Part shown: positions 27,751-39,007 of the stretch, piece by piece | How the letters are laid out: each line of letters begins with the position of its first letter | Numbering within the stretch: position 1 is the stretch's first letter | Assembly: GCF_003432075.1 (NCBI RefSeq) | Contig: NZ_QWBU01000004.1 | Location: 1-64,000 of the forward strand | Direction of reading: 5' to 3' | DNA: 64,000 nucleotides | DNA from: Shinella sp. WSJ-2 | GTDB taxonomy: Bacteria > Pseudomonadota > Alphaproteobacteria > Rhizobiales > Rhizobiaceae | Notes under the pieces: generated by a model | What the model saw: the letters and a program-made list of their open reading frames with translations, nothing else | The model's database searches: none | Told to the model about the DNA's origin: nothing | Made by a program: the position numbers and the translations under genes

Positions 27751-29721
27751 ATGAAATCAATTTCTTATCGCTTGCGCGCATGCTGCGCCATCGCCTTGCT
27801 CATGTCCTCTGTCGCCAGCGCGCAGGATTTTCAGGCCGAGTTCGACAACCAATGGGGCCTGCGCATGATCGGCGTCGACAAGGCGCTCAAAAAGGGTCTC
27901 GACGGCAAGGGTGTTCGAGTCGGCGTGGCCGATACAGGCCTGCAGATCGGTGACAAGCTGCATCCTGAGCTGGTCGGACGCTTCCGCGGCCTCGGCATTG
28001 ATGGTTTCGGCGGCAGCCTCGACGATGATAACGGTCATGGAACCCATGTGGCGGGCATCATCGCCGCCAGCCGGGATGGCGAGGGCATGATGGGCGTCGC
28101 CTCGGGCGCCGAAATCGTCGCCATGAGAGTGCTGTTGGACGGCGCGTCTCTGGAGGAACAGCAAGTCGCAGCTGAAACCGCCTATCGCTATGCCCTCAAG
28201 CAAGGCGTGCGCATTTTCAACGCGTCCTATGGCTATCCCGGCCCGTTCACCGATTACAGCCCGGAAATGATCGAGTCCTTCGCCGGGCGCGAATTGAATG
28301 TCTACCGCGAGGTCGTCAATGCTGGCGGTGTCATGGTTGTAGCGGCTGGTAATGACAGCTGGGCGGAGCCAAGCGTTCCCGGCGCTTTGCCGATGTTCTT
28401 CCCCGAGTTGCAGCGCGGCTGGATGACGGTCGCCGCTGTCAATCCCGATGCAGAACTCGCCTGGTACTCGCAGGGCTGCGGCGGCGGCACGAAATATTTC
28501 TGTATTTCTGCGCCGGGTGGCGACGACACCTACGGCGAAGAAGGCCTGATCAACTCGACCTGGCTCGACGGGAAATATCTTGGTGAGCAAGGAACCTCCA
28601 TGGCAGCGCCGCACGTGACGGGCGCGCTTGCCATCGCCAAGCAGCTTTATCCCAATGCCAGCGAGCAGGAACTCGCCCAGCTGGTGTTCCAGACAGCCAC
28701 TGATATCGGCGCTGCGGGTCTTGATGACATCTACGGCTGGGGTCTACTCAATGTCGGCAATTTGGTGACGACAAATGAAATCGAAGCGGGTGCGATCTAT
28801 GCGCAGGCGGCCTGGTCTCACGCAACGACCGTGAACCGGATCGCCGATGTGATCGAAAGCCATCCGGCGCACGCCGAGACGGATGGCTACGGCATCTGGC
28901 TCACTCCGTTTGCCAGCCGGGCAGGTCTCTCACTCGGAAGTGCCGGCCTCTCGGGAGATTACACGACCGGCGGCCTGATCGGTGGCGTCGACTACGCGAT
29001 CGACGACCGCTGGACCGTGGGGGCTGCCGTCGGCTTCAGCCAGAACCGGTTCACCGCCGACAATGGTAATCGCGTCGAAGACACGAGCTATCATGCGGCG
29101 CCCTATATAGGCTTCGATGACGATACGTTCTTTGCCGATGCCACAGTCGGCGCCAGCTTCTTCTCCGGCAAAACGCGCCGCGTGCGGGCACCGGGCATGG
29201 ACGACACGATCCTCGGCCTCGCAGGTCTCGACATCGCCGGCGATCAGAGCGACCGTGCTTTGTGGGCGACCACGCGCATCGGCAGCCACTTTGCGCTCGA
29301 TGACCTGAAGCTTTCGCCTTATGTCTTCAGCAGGATGGTGCGCCAGCATCTGGGCGGCGTGAATGAAACCGGGACCAGCGTTCTCGTGCTGAACGCCGCC
29401 AGCGCCACTGAGACGACCGGCGAAGTCGGGTTCGGCATGAAAGTCAGCACGGCACCTGTCGTTTTGAGCGGCCTTGACGTGACGCCGTCGCTGAACATCG
29501 CCTACGGCCGGAGCTTCGGCGACTTCAAGCGTACCCTCGAGCTCATGGGTTCCCCGATCGTCAGCAAGATCGATCCGGATAAAAACCGGGTGGCTCTGGA
29601 GACGGATCTGCTGTTTGCCCGCTCGACCTCGGCGCTCGAGGGAAAGCTGAGTTATCGTGCCAGCGTGAACAGCGACACAGTCAGCCATACGATCGCAGCG
29701 AACCTGAGCCTCAAGTTCTAA
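27751..29721 (+). CDS. Subtilisin-like autotransporter serine protease
   Basis: A 656-residue type Va autotransporter. A signal peptide (1-24, VASA|Q) is followed by an S8 protease domain (about 38-335). The catalytic triad is complete: D61 (VADTG), H96 (NGHGTHVAG), S283 (GTSMAAP), with oxyanion N201 (AAGND). An outer-membrane beta-barrel follows (about 378-656), beginning GYGIWLTPFASRAGL and ending in the outer-membrane C-terminal Phe (NLSLKF). Most autotransporters carry a long beta-helix; here the protease is joined almost directly to the barrel by a short linker (about 340-377). It may stay cell-surface bound or free itself by cleavage. Confidence 0.9.
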   Translation: MKSISYRLRACCAIALLMSSVASAQDFQAEFDNQWGLRMIGVDKALKKGLDGKGVRVGVADTGLQIGDKLHPELVGRFRGLGIDGFGGSLDDDNGHGTHVAGIIAASRDGEGMMGVASGAEIVAMRVLLDGASLEEQQVAAETAYRYALKQGVRIFNASYGYPGPFTDYSPEMIESFAGRELNVYREVVNAGGVMVVAAGNDSWAEPSVPGALPMFFPELQRGWMTVAAVNPDAELAWYSQGCGGGTKYFCISAPGGDDTYGEEGLINSTWLDGKYLGEQGTSMAAPHVTGALAIAKQLYPNASEQELAQLVFQTATDIGAAGLDDIYGWGLLNVGNLVTTNEIEAGAIYAQAAWSHATTVNRIADVIESHPAHAETDGYGIWLTPFASRAGLSLGSAGLSGDYTTGGLIGGVDYAIDDRWTVGAAVGFSQNRFTADNGNRVEDTSYHAAPYIGFDDDTFFADATVGASFFSGKTRRVRAPGMDDTILGLAGLDIAGDQSDRALWATTRIGSHFALDDLKLSPYVFSRMVRQHLGGVNETGTSVLVLNAASATETTGEVGFGMKVSTAPVVLSGLDVTPSLNIAYGRSFGDFKRTLELMGSPIVSKIDPDKNRVALETDLLFARSTSALEGKLSYRASVNSDTVSHTIAANLSLKF

Positions 29722-29822
29722 AACCGTTCAACCCGGCGTCGCACCATCGTCAGGCAGTCGCCATCGATATCGCGCCGCCGGGATCTACAGGCCAGACGGG
29801 TCGGCGCAAGCGCGCCGATGCC

Positions 29823-30434
29823 TCACAAGCCGCCCTGCAGACGCAGAAAATCGATGATCGGCGCCAGACCGTCGCCGCGTTTCATGTCGGAGAAGACGAA
29901 TGGACGCTCGGCGCGCATGCGCGTCGCGTCCCGTTCCATCACCTCCAGATCCGCGCCGACATAGGGGGCCAGATCCTTCTTGTTGATGACGAGCAGGTCG
30001 GAGCGGGTGATGCCCGGTCCGCCCTTGCGCGGGATTTCCTCGCCCTGGCAGACGGAGATAACGTAGATCGTCAGGTCCGCCAGATCGGGCGAGAAGGTCG
30101 CCGCCAGATTGTCGCCGCCCGATTCGATGAAGACCACGTCGAGATCGGGGAACCGCCGGGAGAGATCGGCGATTGCCTGGAGATTGATCGTGGCGTCCTC
30201 GCGGATCGCGGTGTGCGGGCAGCCGCCGGTTTCCACGCCGACGATGCGGTCCGACGGCAGCGCCTGCATGCGCATCAGCGCCTCCGCGTCCTCCTTGGTG
30301 TAGATGTCGTTGGTCACCACGGCGACGGAATAGTGCTCGCGCATCGCCTTGCAGAGCTTTTCGGTGAGCGCCGTCTTGCCCGAGCCGACGGGGCCGCCGA
30401 TGCCGACGCGCAGGGGGCCGTTCTTCGATGTCAT
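29823..30434 (-). CDS. ureG: Urease accessory GTPase UreG
   Basis: A 203-residue SIMIBI GTPase that drives nickel insertion into urease together with UreD, UreF and UreE. P-loop [11 protein letters not shown] is near the start, with [13 protein letters not shown], the metal-binding Cys-Pro-His in [14 protein letters not shown], the [17 protein letters not shown] motif and [14 protein letters not shown] placed the start at the ATG at 30434 because GGAGG lies 5 nt before it; the in-frame ATG at 30446 overlaps that ribosome site. Last gene of the urease operon. Confidence 0.95.
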   Translation of the reverse strand: MTSKNGPLRVGIGGPVGSGKTALTEKLCKAMREHYSVAVVTNDIYTKEDAEALMRMQALPSDRIVGVETGGCPHTAIREDATINLQAIADLSRRFPDLDVVFIESGGDNLAATFSPDLADLTIYVISVCQGEEIPRKGGPGITRSDLLVINKKDLAPYVGADLEVMERDATRMRAERPFVFSDMKRGDGLAPIIDFLRLQGGL

Positions 30435-30462
30435 GGGAACCTCCATTGAATTTCTTGCCCGC

Positions 30463-31125
30463 TCATGAGCGGAAGAGCCTTGTCGGCAGGGTTTCGTGCC
30501 GCAGGCTCGCGATTTCCGCCCGCATGGTCGCCGCGCCGAGATCGTCGAGCGTGGAACCTGCGGCCACGTTTGCGAACGTCACGATCCGCGCCTCCAGCCC
30601 CGCCAGCACCGCCACGCCATGCGTCTGGCCGATGACGCCGCAGCGGATGGCGACCGACACGAGATTGGACGTGACGGCATGCAGATAGGCGGCAAGCCCC
30701 GCCTCCGCCGCAATACCATGGGCGGCCGCAACGGCGCCGACGGCGACGGGATAGGCCGCCGCGCCGCTGAGATGATCGAGAACCGCATGCGGCCAGCCTG
30801 CCGCCGCAGCAAGAAAGGCCTCGCCCTGCAACATGGTCTCGCGATGCCGCTCTGCCGAGCCCGACAGCGCCTCCGCCAGCGCCGCAACCTCCGCCAATCG
30901 ATCTGCGTCACCGGCAGCGCGGTGCGCCTGGGCAAACAGCACGGCGTCATTCCAGAGATTACCCTGCGCAAGCAGGCTTTCCAGCCAATCGCGCAAGGTG
31001 CCGGCATCCCGCACATCGCCATCCGCCACGACCTGTTCCAGACCGCCGGAATAGGAGAAGGCCCCAATCGGGAAGGCGGGCGACAGCCAGGTCATCAGCC
31101 GGATGAGGTCTCTTGTTTCAGCCAT
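30463..31125 (-). CDS. ureF: Urease accessory protein UreF
   Basis: A 220-residue, mostly helical accessory protein that bridges UreD and UreG during urease activation. It shows the UreF start [30 protein letters not shown] and later [21 protein letters not shown] and [24 protein letters not shown]. It overlaps the end of ureE by 8 bp and precedes ureG by about 28 bp. Confidence 0.93.
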   Translation of the reverse strand: MAETRDLIRLMTWLSPAFPIGAFSYSGGLEQVVADGDVRDAGTLRDWLESLLAQGNLWNDAVLFAQAHRAAGDADRLAEVAALAEALSGSAERHRETMLQGEAFLAAAAGWPHAVLDHLSGAAAYPVAVGAVAAAHGIAAEAGLAAYLHAVTSNLVSVAIRCGVIGQTHGVAVLAGLEARIVTFANVAAGSTLDDLGAATMRAEIASLRHETLPTRLFRS

Positions 31126-31582
31126 GGCCGTGATGATGGTGCCCCTGGCCGTGATAGGCGCCGCGCAGCGGATGGAAGGGTTCCGATATCTCGCGCACTG
31201 TAGCGCCGAGCCCCGTCAGCATGTCGTGGATGACGTGATCGCGCAGGATGAGGATGCGCGCCTCCTCGATCTGCGCCGACAGATGACGATTGCCGAGGTG
31301 CCAGGCGAGTTCGACGAGATGCAGGCTGTCCCGCGGTGTCACCTCGTAGAGCAGCTCTTCTGCCGCGATCACCTCGATGGTCTCGCCGGTCTCCGTCAGG
31401 AGAAGGTCGCCGTGGGCAAGCAGAACCGGCGCTTTGAGGTCGAGCATGACGACGTCGTCATGCTGCATGTGCAGGAGCTTGCGGCGCACATGACGCTGGT
31501 CGTGCGTCAGCACGACCACGTCGATCGGCAGGCGATCGCCGCCGGCGCCGGATGGCAGGATTTCGGTGGAGCGATAAGGCAA
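31118..31582 (-). CDS. ureE: Urease accessory nickel chaperone UreE
   Basis: A 154-residue nickel metallochaperone. The N-terminal peptide-binding-like domain includes [25 protein letters not shown]. The C-terminal metal-binding domain includes [38 protein letters not shown], with the conserved nickel-site His in the RDHVIHDM segment. The C-terminus ends in a His-rich tail ([12 protein letters not shown]) that would bind extra nickel. Confidence 0.94.
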   Translation of the reverse strand: MPYRSTEILPSGAGGDRLPIDVVVLTHDQRHVRRKLLHMQHDDVVMLDLKAPVLLAHGDLLLTETGETIEVIAAEELLYEVTPRDSLHLVELAWHLGNRHLSAQIEEARILILRDHVIHDMLTGLGATVREISEPFHPLRGAYHGQGHHHHGHG

Positions 31583-31593
31583 GACGATTTCTC

Positions 31594-33305
<1,712 letters not shown>

Positions 33306-33306
<1 letters not shown>

Positions 33307-33617
33307 CAGAGTTTCCCCATCACTTGCTGGCGAAAGCCGTAGATTTCGCGTTTACCGCCAATCGGCACGAGCCGGACCAGCCGCTCCTGCCCCGGCTCGA
33401 AGCGGACGGCTGTGCCGGCGGCAATGTCGAGGCGCATACCGCGCGCCAGTGCGCGGTCGAAGGCGAGCGCCGGATTGGTTTCGAAGAAATGATAGTGTGA
33501 GCCGACCTGGACCGGACGGTCGCCGGTATTGGCGACCGTCAGCGTCACGGTCTCGGCGCCGGGATTCAGCACGATCTCGCCCTCGGCGGTGAGGATTTCG
33601 CCCGGGATCATGGTCAT
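33306..33617 (-). CDS. ureB: Urease subunit beta
   Basis: A 103-residue structural subunit. It shows [60 protein letters not shown] and the closing [14 protein letters not shown], all standard UreB motifs. The ATG at 33617 overlaps the ureJ stop (ATGA); the second in-frame ATG at 33611 gives the usual MIPGE start and is equally possible. A longer frame upstream is antisense-type overlap of ureJ. Confidence 0.95.
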
Positions 33618-34192
33618 GCCCCCGCAACCAACCAGAGGCCGCCAAGTGCGGTCAGGCCGCCGGCAAACCGCGCGACGATCCGGCCGGCACGACCGCCGAT
33701 GCCGAGACCGAGCGCCACGCCCGCGCCATGCAGCAGCGCGGTCGCCGCAACGAAACCGCCCATGAAGGCAAAACCGCTCGCGCCGCCAAGCTCCAGACCG
33801 TGGGCATAGCCATGAAACAGCGCGAAGAAACCGACCACGGCCATGCCGATTGCCGTCGGGACCTGAAGCGCCACCAGCGCCAAAAGCCCGATCACCACGA
33901 CCGACGCGGCAATCGCCGGCTCGACGAAGAGCAGATGGAAACCGCCGAGCGCGGCCAGAAAACCGAGGCTCATGGCCATGACGAAGGCGGCGGGCACGGC
34001 CCACAGCGCCCGCTCGCCGATCAGGGAAGCCCAGAGGCCGACGGCGACCATGGCGAGCAGATGATCGGCCCCGGTCAGCGGATGGGAGAAGCCGGCACCG
34101 AGCGAGCCGTGCGCGATGGGATCGAGATGAGCGAAGGCGGGGCTCGCAATTGCACCTGCCATGAGCAGGGTGGCGAGAAACAGTCTTTTCAT
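33614..34192 (-). CDS. ureJ: HupE/UreJ family nickel permease
   Basis: A 192-residue membrane protein placed between ureA and ureB, as in many rhizobia. It has a cleavable signal (SPAFA|H), then the family motif [27 protein letters not shown] (HPxxGxDH metal motif), about six membrane segments and the second motif [13 protein letters not shown]. It is thought to bring nickel in for urease. It overlaps ureB by 4 bp. Confidence 0.92.
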   Translation of the reverse strand: MKRLFLATLLMAGAIASPAFAHLDPIAHGSLGAGFSHPLTGADHLLAMVAVGLWASLIGERALWAVPAAFVMAMSLGFLAALGGFHLLFVEPAIAASVVVIGLLALVALQVPTAIGMAVVGFFALFHGYAHGLELGGASGFAFMGGFVAATALLHGAGVALGLGIGGRAGRIVARFAGGLTALGGLWLVAGA

Positions 34193-34212
34193 TCGCGTAT
34201 CCTTTCTAGAAA

Positions 34213-34515
34213 TCAGCGGATCGGCTGGTGCACGGTCACCAGCTTGGTGCCGTCGGGGAAGGTCGCTTCCACCTGAACGTCGTGGATCATCTCGGCGATG
34301 CCCTCCATCACCTGGTCGCGGTTGACGACATGCGCGCCGGCCTCCATCAGGTCAGCGACGGAGCGACCGTCGCGCGCGCCCTCGACGACGAAATCGGTGA
34401 TCAGCGCGATCGCCTCGGGATGGTTGAGCTTGACGCCGCGCTCCAAGCGCTTGCGCGCCACGATGGCGGCCATAGCGATCAGCAGCTTGTCCTTTTCGCG
34501 GGGGGTGAGATTCAT
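34213..34515 (-). CDS. ureA: Urease subunit gamma
   Basis: A 100-residue structural subunit. It starts [27 protein letters not shown], then [31 protein letters not shown] and [20 protein letters not shown], which are classic UreA. The ATG at 34515 gives the exact family length; the frame is open upstream into ureD. It begins 11 bp after the ureD stop. Confidence 0.95.
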   Translation of the reverse strand: MNLTPREKDKLLIAMAAIVARKRLERGVKLNHPEAIALITDFVVEGARDGRSVADLMEAGAHVVNRDQVMEGIAEMIHDVQVEATFPDGTKLVTVHQPIR

Positions 34516-34525
34516 GGATTTGTTC

Positions 34526-35374
<849 letters not shown>

Positions 35375-35685
35375 CGGACCTGCCTATCAAACCGGACGAT
35401 CGGATAGGAGAAAACGGTCGAAATCGCGCATGGCTTGCAGGTCCCGGTGGCTTTCCAACCACGATGCAAAGGCCATGCCATTCATCCAGGAGGCAGGAAA
35501 ACAGCAAAGTGCCTCTTCCGGAACAGCGCCTGCTTTCGTTCCAGGACCGGTGAAGCCCGAAAATTATGCATGCGCACAATTTTTCATCCTCAAGGAACCT
35601 TCCGCGTCCAAACGACCATCTCTGTCACGTCGTGGCCGCGAAGCGAACAAGATCGCCCCCGTTGGTATTCCAAGCCCTTGTCTGC
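35375..35685. other. Urease upstream intergenic region
   Basis: 311 bp between ureD and the LysR gene, both on the minus strand. It holds the sigma-54-type site at 35465-35480. The stretch upstream of it (about 35555-35600) is more AT-rich, contains ATGCATGCGCAC and is where an enhancer would be expected, but no full NtrC box (TGCACC-N5-GGTGCA) is visible. No gene seen. Confidence 0.4.
35465..35480 (-). promoter_or_regulatory. Candidate sigma-54 (-24/-12) promoter of the urease operon
   Basis: Read on the minus strand the site is TGGCATGGCCTTTGCA. The sigma-54 consensus is TGGCACG-N4-TTGCW; this has one mismatch (T for C at position 6) and the required GG-N10-GC spacing. It lies about 90 bp before the ureD start. 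Sigma-54 control with an NtrC-type activator would make urease nitrogen-responsive, which is known for several bacterial urease operons. The enhancer site was not convincingly found. Confidence 0.65.
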
Positions 35686-36573
35686 TTACTGGTCTCCGTC
35701 GGCCTGCGTTTTCAGCCAATCCCACACGCCCCGCACATCGTCGTCCTTCAACCGCGCCGGGCTGGAGATGGCATACCAGCCACGCCCGGTCTCGATCGTC
35801 GTCGCAAAGGGCCGCACCAGTGTGCCGGTTGCGATTGCGTCACCGGCGAGGAACACGCTGGCGAGGGCGACACCCTGGCCGAGTTCGGCGGCGGCGAGCG
35901 CAATATCGCCATCGCTGAAATTGCTGCCGCGCCAAACGCCATCAGACGCCATCCCCCCGTCGCCCAGCCAATCAGCCCAACCGATGGGGCCTTCTTCATG
36001 GATCAGGGGTGCGTTCTGAAGATCGGCTGGGTGGCGCAGCGTCCGCGCCAGTGCCGGTGCGGCGACCGGGGAAACATGGCTACGGACGAGGAGCAGGTTC
36101 TCGCTACCTGTGGGTGGCTCATGCGCGTGGATGATGGCGATATCGACCTCCATCGTCTCGAAATCGATGGCGGCACCACTGGTGTCCAGCCAAGGCTCAC
36201 AGGCTGGGACAGCCGTCTTGAGCAGTGGTAGCCGCTGGAGAAGCCAGCGCCGCGTCACGTCACGCGGAGCGTAGATGACCACGCTGCCGGGCTTGCGATA
36301 GGGCTCCAATCGCCGATAGCCCTCCTCCATCATCTCCAGGCAACGCCGCACCGTGCGGTGATAGTCGCGACCGGCATCGGTGAGACGCACCTCGCGACCG
36401 ATGCGCAGGAACAGCGGCTGACCGATCTGCCCTTCAAGCAGACGCATCTGATGGCTGACGGCCGATTGCGTCAGGCCGATCTCCTCGGCCGCCCGGCTGA
36501 AGCTCTCAAGCCGCGCCGCGGCCTCGAACCCCTTCATGAACTGGGTCGGCGGGATATGACGGAACTTGACCAT
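35686..36573 (-). CDS. LysR family transcriptional regulator (GcvA-like)
   Basis: A 295-residue regulator. The N-terminal winged helix-turn-helix (about 8-68) contains FMKGFEAAARLESFSRAAEEIGLTQSAVSHQMRLLEGQIGQPLFLRIGREVRLTDAG. The effector domain is at about 95-290, with WDWLKTQ at the C-terminus as in GcvA-like proteins. It faces the agmatine deiminase gene with a T-N11-A LysR box between them, so it probably controls the agmatine/polyamine genes and its own expression. Confidence 0.9.
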   Translation of the reverse strand: MVKFRHIPPTQFMKGFEAAARLESFSRAAEEIGLTQSAVSHQMRLLEGQIGQPLFLRIGREVRLTDAGRDYHRTVRRCLEMMEEGYRRLEPYRKPGSVVIYAPRDVTRRWLLQRLPLLKTAVPACEPWLDTSGAAIDFETMEVDIAIIHAHEPPTGSENLLLVRSHVSPVAAPALARTLRHPADLQNAPLIHEEGPIGWADWLGDGGMASDGVWRGSNFSDGDIALAAAELGQGVALASVFLAGDAIATGTLVRPFATTIETGRGWYAISSPARLKDDDVRGVWDWLKTQADGDQ

Positions 36574-36584
36574 CCATGAAATCC

Positions 36585-36603
36585 ATTCATCGAAAATAGG
36601 AAT
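36585..36603. promoter_or_regulatory. LysR-type operator ATTC-N11-GAAT
   Basis: ATTC (36585-36588), 11 bp, GAAT (36600-36603). This is a perfect-armed T-N11-A box in the 96 bp between the divergent LysR and agmatine deiminase genes. It is the standard form of a LysR binding site, and its position fits autoregulation plus activation of the divergent gene. Confidence 0.6.
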
Positions 36604-36669
36604 GCTTCTCGTTTGTATCGGCGGAAACCGAGGTCAATAATGATCGCCATACATGAATAGGAGTCAATC

Positions 36670-37692
36670 ATGGACACGACGACACGGCTGCAACCGAATG
36701 TGAAGCTGCGCCGGCCGGGCGAATTCGAGCCGCACGCCAAGACCTGGATGGCGTGGCCGCACCGCCAGGATCTCTACGGCGCGCGCCTGCCGGACATGCA
36801 GCGCGCTTACGCTAATGTCGCCAAGGCTATTGCGCAATTCGAGCCCGTCAGCATGGTCGTCCATCCGGATTACACGCAGGGCGCCCGCGCCTTGCTTGCC
36901 GATGCCATCGAGATCGTCGCCCTGCCGATCGACGATTGCTGGATCCGCGATTCCGGGCCGACCTTCCTCAAGCGCACCGATGGCGGCCTTGCCGGCGTCT
37001 CCTGGCGTTTCAATGCCTGGGGCGGCAAACACGCGCCCTTCTATGCCGACGATGCGCTCGCCGGCCGTGTCCTGGCCTATGAGGAGGCCGATATCGTCCG
37101 CTCCTTCCTGCATTGCGAAGGCGGGTCGCTCGCCTGTGACGGCGACGGCACCCTGATCGTCACCGAAACGAGCCTGCTCAACCCCAACCGCAATCCTGGC
37201 CTCTCCAAGGCTTGGGTGGAGCAGGAACTCACGCGCATGCTCAACGTCGAGAAGGTCGTCTGGCTGCCCGGCGATCCGCTCGATTTAGAGACGGATGGCC
37301 ATGTCGACGGCATGTGCTGCTTCGTGCGGCCCGGCGTTGTGATGTTCGAATACAATCCCGATCCGAGCGACCTGCACGGCCGCATCCTCGCCGACAATCT
37401 GGCGGCGCTCAAAAGCCAGACGGATGCACGCGGCCGCAGTTTCGACGTCATCCCCATCCCGGAAGCCTATGACGTGGAAGCGACCAGCGAGATTTTCGCG
37501 CGCTCCTACATCAACTTCGCCCTGACCAATGGCGGCATCGTGATGCCGACCTTCGGCCGCCCGTCCGGCGACGAGGCCAAGGCAGCGGTCGCCCGTGCCT
37601 TCCCGGACCGGCGGATCGTGACGGTCGACATGGGCGCCGTCGCCCCCGGCGGCGGAGCCATCCACTGCATCACGCAGGAACAGCCGCTTTAA
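36670..37692 (+). CDS. aguA: Agmatine deiminase
   Basis: A 340-residue peptidyl-arginine-deiminase-fold enzyme that converts agmatine to N-carbamoylputrescine and ammonia. Landmarks are PGEFEPHAKTWMAWPHR, PIDDCWIRDSGPTF, FNAWGGKHAPF, HCEGGSLACDGDGTLIVTE, the acid-His motif TDGHVDGMCCFV, and the catalytic Cys C333 in GGGAIHCITQEQP. The product normally goes to AguB (a nitrilase-fold amidase), which is absent here. A polyamine-type binding protein and an amidase of another fold follow on the same strand. Confidence 0.92.
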   Translation: MDTTTRLQPNVKLRRPGEFEPHAKTWMAWPHRQDLYGARLPDMQRAYANVAKAIAQFEPVSMVVHPDYTQGARALLADAIEIVALPIDDCWIRDSGPTFLKRTDGGLAGVSWRFNAWGGKHAPFYADDALAGRVLAYEEADIVRSFLHCEGGSLACDGDGTLIVTETSLLNPNRNPGLSKAWVEQELTRMLNVEKVVWLPGDPLDLETDGHVDGMCCFVRPGVVMFEYNPDPSDLHGRILADNLAALKSQTDARGRSFDVIPIPEAYDVEATSEIFARSYINFALTNGGIVMPTFGRPSGDEAKAAVARAFPDRRIVTVDMGAVAPGGGAIHCITQEQPL

Positions 37693-37751
37693 CCGCAGGC
37701 GCGGCACGCAACAGCTACCCGATAACCTGCCATCAGAAACGGAGAAAGACG

Positions 37752-38837
37752 ATGAAACGCTGGCTCGCGCTTGCGACGGCATGCCTTTTCACGACCTCGG
37801 CTTGGGCAGAGGAAAAGGTGCTCTACCTATACTCCTGGGAATCCTATTTCAGCGCCCAGTCGATTGCCGCCTTTGAAAAGGAGACGGGCATCAAGGTCTC
37901 TTACGACCTGTTCGATTCCAACGACATCGTCGAGACCAAGATGCTGACGGGCAAGTCGGGTTACGACCTCGTCACCGTCAATCTCTCACCACACTTCCTG
38001 CGCCAGCTGCCCGTCGGCATCTGGGCGCCGGTGGATCGCGCGCGTCTCAGCAATCTCGGCAATCTCGATCCCGCAGTTCTCGCCCGCGGGGCCGAGGTCG
38101 ATCATGACAACGCCCATAACGTGCCGTGGATGTGGGGCACGACCGGCGTCGGCTACAATGTCGAGAAGGTGAAGGCGATCATGCCGAATGCGCCGGTCGA
38201 CAGCCTGCGCATGGTCTTCGATCCCGCCATCGTCGAAAAATTCGCCTCCTGCGGCGTCGGCATGCTCGACGATGCCGAGCAGGTGCTGGGCCTTGCCCTC
38301 ATCTATCTCGGGCTGAACCCCGACACGACCGACAAGGCCGAACTGGAAAAAGCCGTCGAGGTGGTCGCCAAGGTGCGCCCCTATGTACGCAAGTTCCACA
38401 GTTCCAGCTATGTCAACGATCTTGCCGACGGCGGTCTCTGCCTCGCCATCGGCTTTTCCGGGGACATGCTGATTGCCAGCAGTCGGGCAAAAGAGGCAGG
38501 CAAGCCGTTCAGTATCGCCTATCGCCTTTCGAAAGAAGGCAATCTCGTCTGGGTCGACGTCCTCGCCATCCCGGCCGACGCGGCCCATCCTGAAGCCGCG
38601 CACGCCTTCATCGATTTCTTCCTGCGCCCGGAAATCGCGGCGGTCGCGGCTACGGAAACGGGCTTCTCCACCGCCAACAAGGCCGCACTCGCCTTGCTGG
38701 ATGAGAAGCTCAGGACGAATCCCGACCTCTATCCTTCCGAAGAAGACCAGAAGCGCCTGCACCTGCCGAAGGCGTTGAGCCAGAAGGCCCTGAAGATGTG
38801 GACCCAGGCATGGGACCGCGCGAAGGGTGTGCGCTAG
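37752..38837 (+). CDS. Polyamine-type periplasmic binding protein (PotF/PotD-like)
   Basis: A 361-residue secreted protein. It has a signal peptide (SAWA|E), then KVLYLYSWESYFSAQSIAAFEKETGIKVSYDLFDSNDIVETKML, which is very typical of PotD/PotF spermidine/putrescine binders. NVPWMWGTTGVGYN and FHSSSYVNDLADGGLCLAIGFSGDM add support. GGAG lies 7 nt before the ATG. No permease or ATPase genes adjoin, so it is an orphan that must borrow a transporter or act as a sensor. Its place after agmatine deiminase suggests agmatine or putrescine as ligand. Confidence 0.86.
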   Translation: MKRWLALATACLFTTSAWAEEKVLYLYSWESYFSAQSIAAFEKETGIKVSYDLFDSNDIVETKMLTGKSGYDLVTVNLSPHFLRQLPVGIWAPVDRARLSNLGNLDPAVLARGAEVDHDNAHNVPWMWGTTGVGYNVEKVKAIMPNAPVDSLRMVFDPAIVEKFASCGVGMLDDAEQVLGLALIYLGLNPDTTDKAELEKAVEVVAKVRPYVRKFHSSSYVNDLADGGLCLAIGFSGDMLIASSRAKEAGKPFSIAYRLSKEGNLVWVDVLAIPADAAHPEAAHAFIDFFLRPEIAAVAATETGFSTANKAALALLDEKLRTNPDLYPSEEDQKRLHLPKALSQKALKMWTQAWDRAKGVR

Positions 38838-38860
38838 TCGCCCCCGCGGGAAGCGATGCC

Positions 38861-38876
38861 TGTCCCAGATGGGACA
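38861..38876. promoter_or_regulatory. Palindrome TGTCCCA-N2-TGGGACA
   Basis: A perfect inverted repeat with 7-bp arms and a 2-bp spacer, in the 170 bp between the PotF-like and amidase genes. TGTCCC/GGGACA arms are of the type used by some sigma-54 activators, but no acceptable -24/-12 promoter follows. It could also act on a sigma-70 promoter. Function unknown. Confidence 0.4.
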
Positions 38877-38948
38877 TTGCCGCTGAAAAGACCGAAGGCT
38901 AGAACCGATGCGATGGCATCGCGGATGGTGAGCCTTGCGCAACAGGCG

Positions 38949-38969
38949 ATGCCCGCCGATGGCGGGCAT
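38949..38969. repeat. Stem-loop upstream of the amidase gene
   Basis: ATGCCCGCC, 3-nt loop, GGCGGGCAT: a perfect 9-bp stem ending about 40 bp before the amidase start. No T-run follows, so it is not an ordinary terminator. It could shield the amidase mRNA or partially end the upstream transcript. Confidence 0.5.
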
Positions 38970-39007
38970 TCATCATCCACGCGCATACCCCTTGGAGGAA
39001 GATCATC

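Noticed and set aside
38914-38929. Possible sigma-54 promoter before the amidase (TGGCATCGCGGATGGT)
   Set aside because: The -12 element reads ATGG instead of TTGC and the -24 element is also imperfect; too many mismatches.
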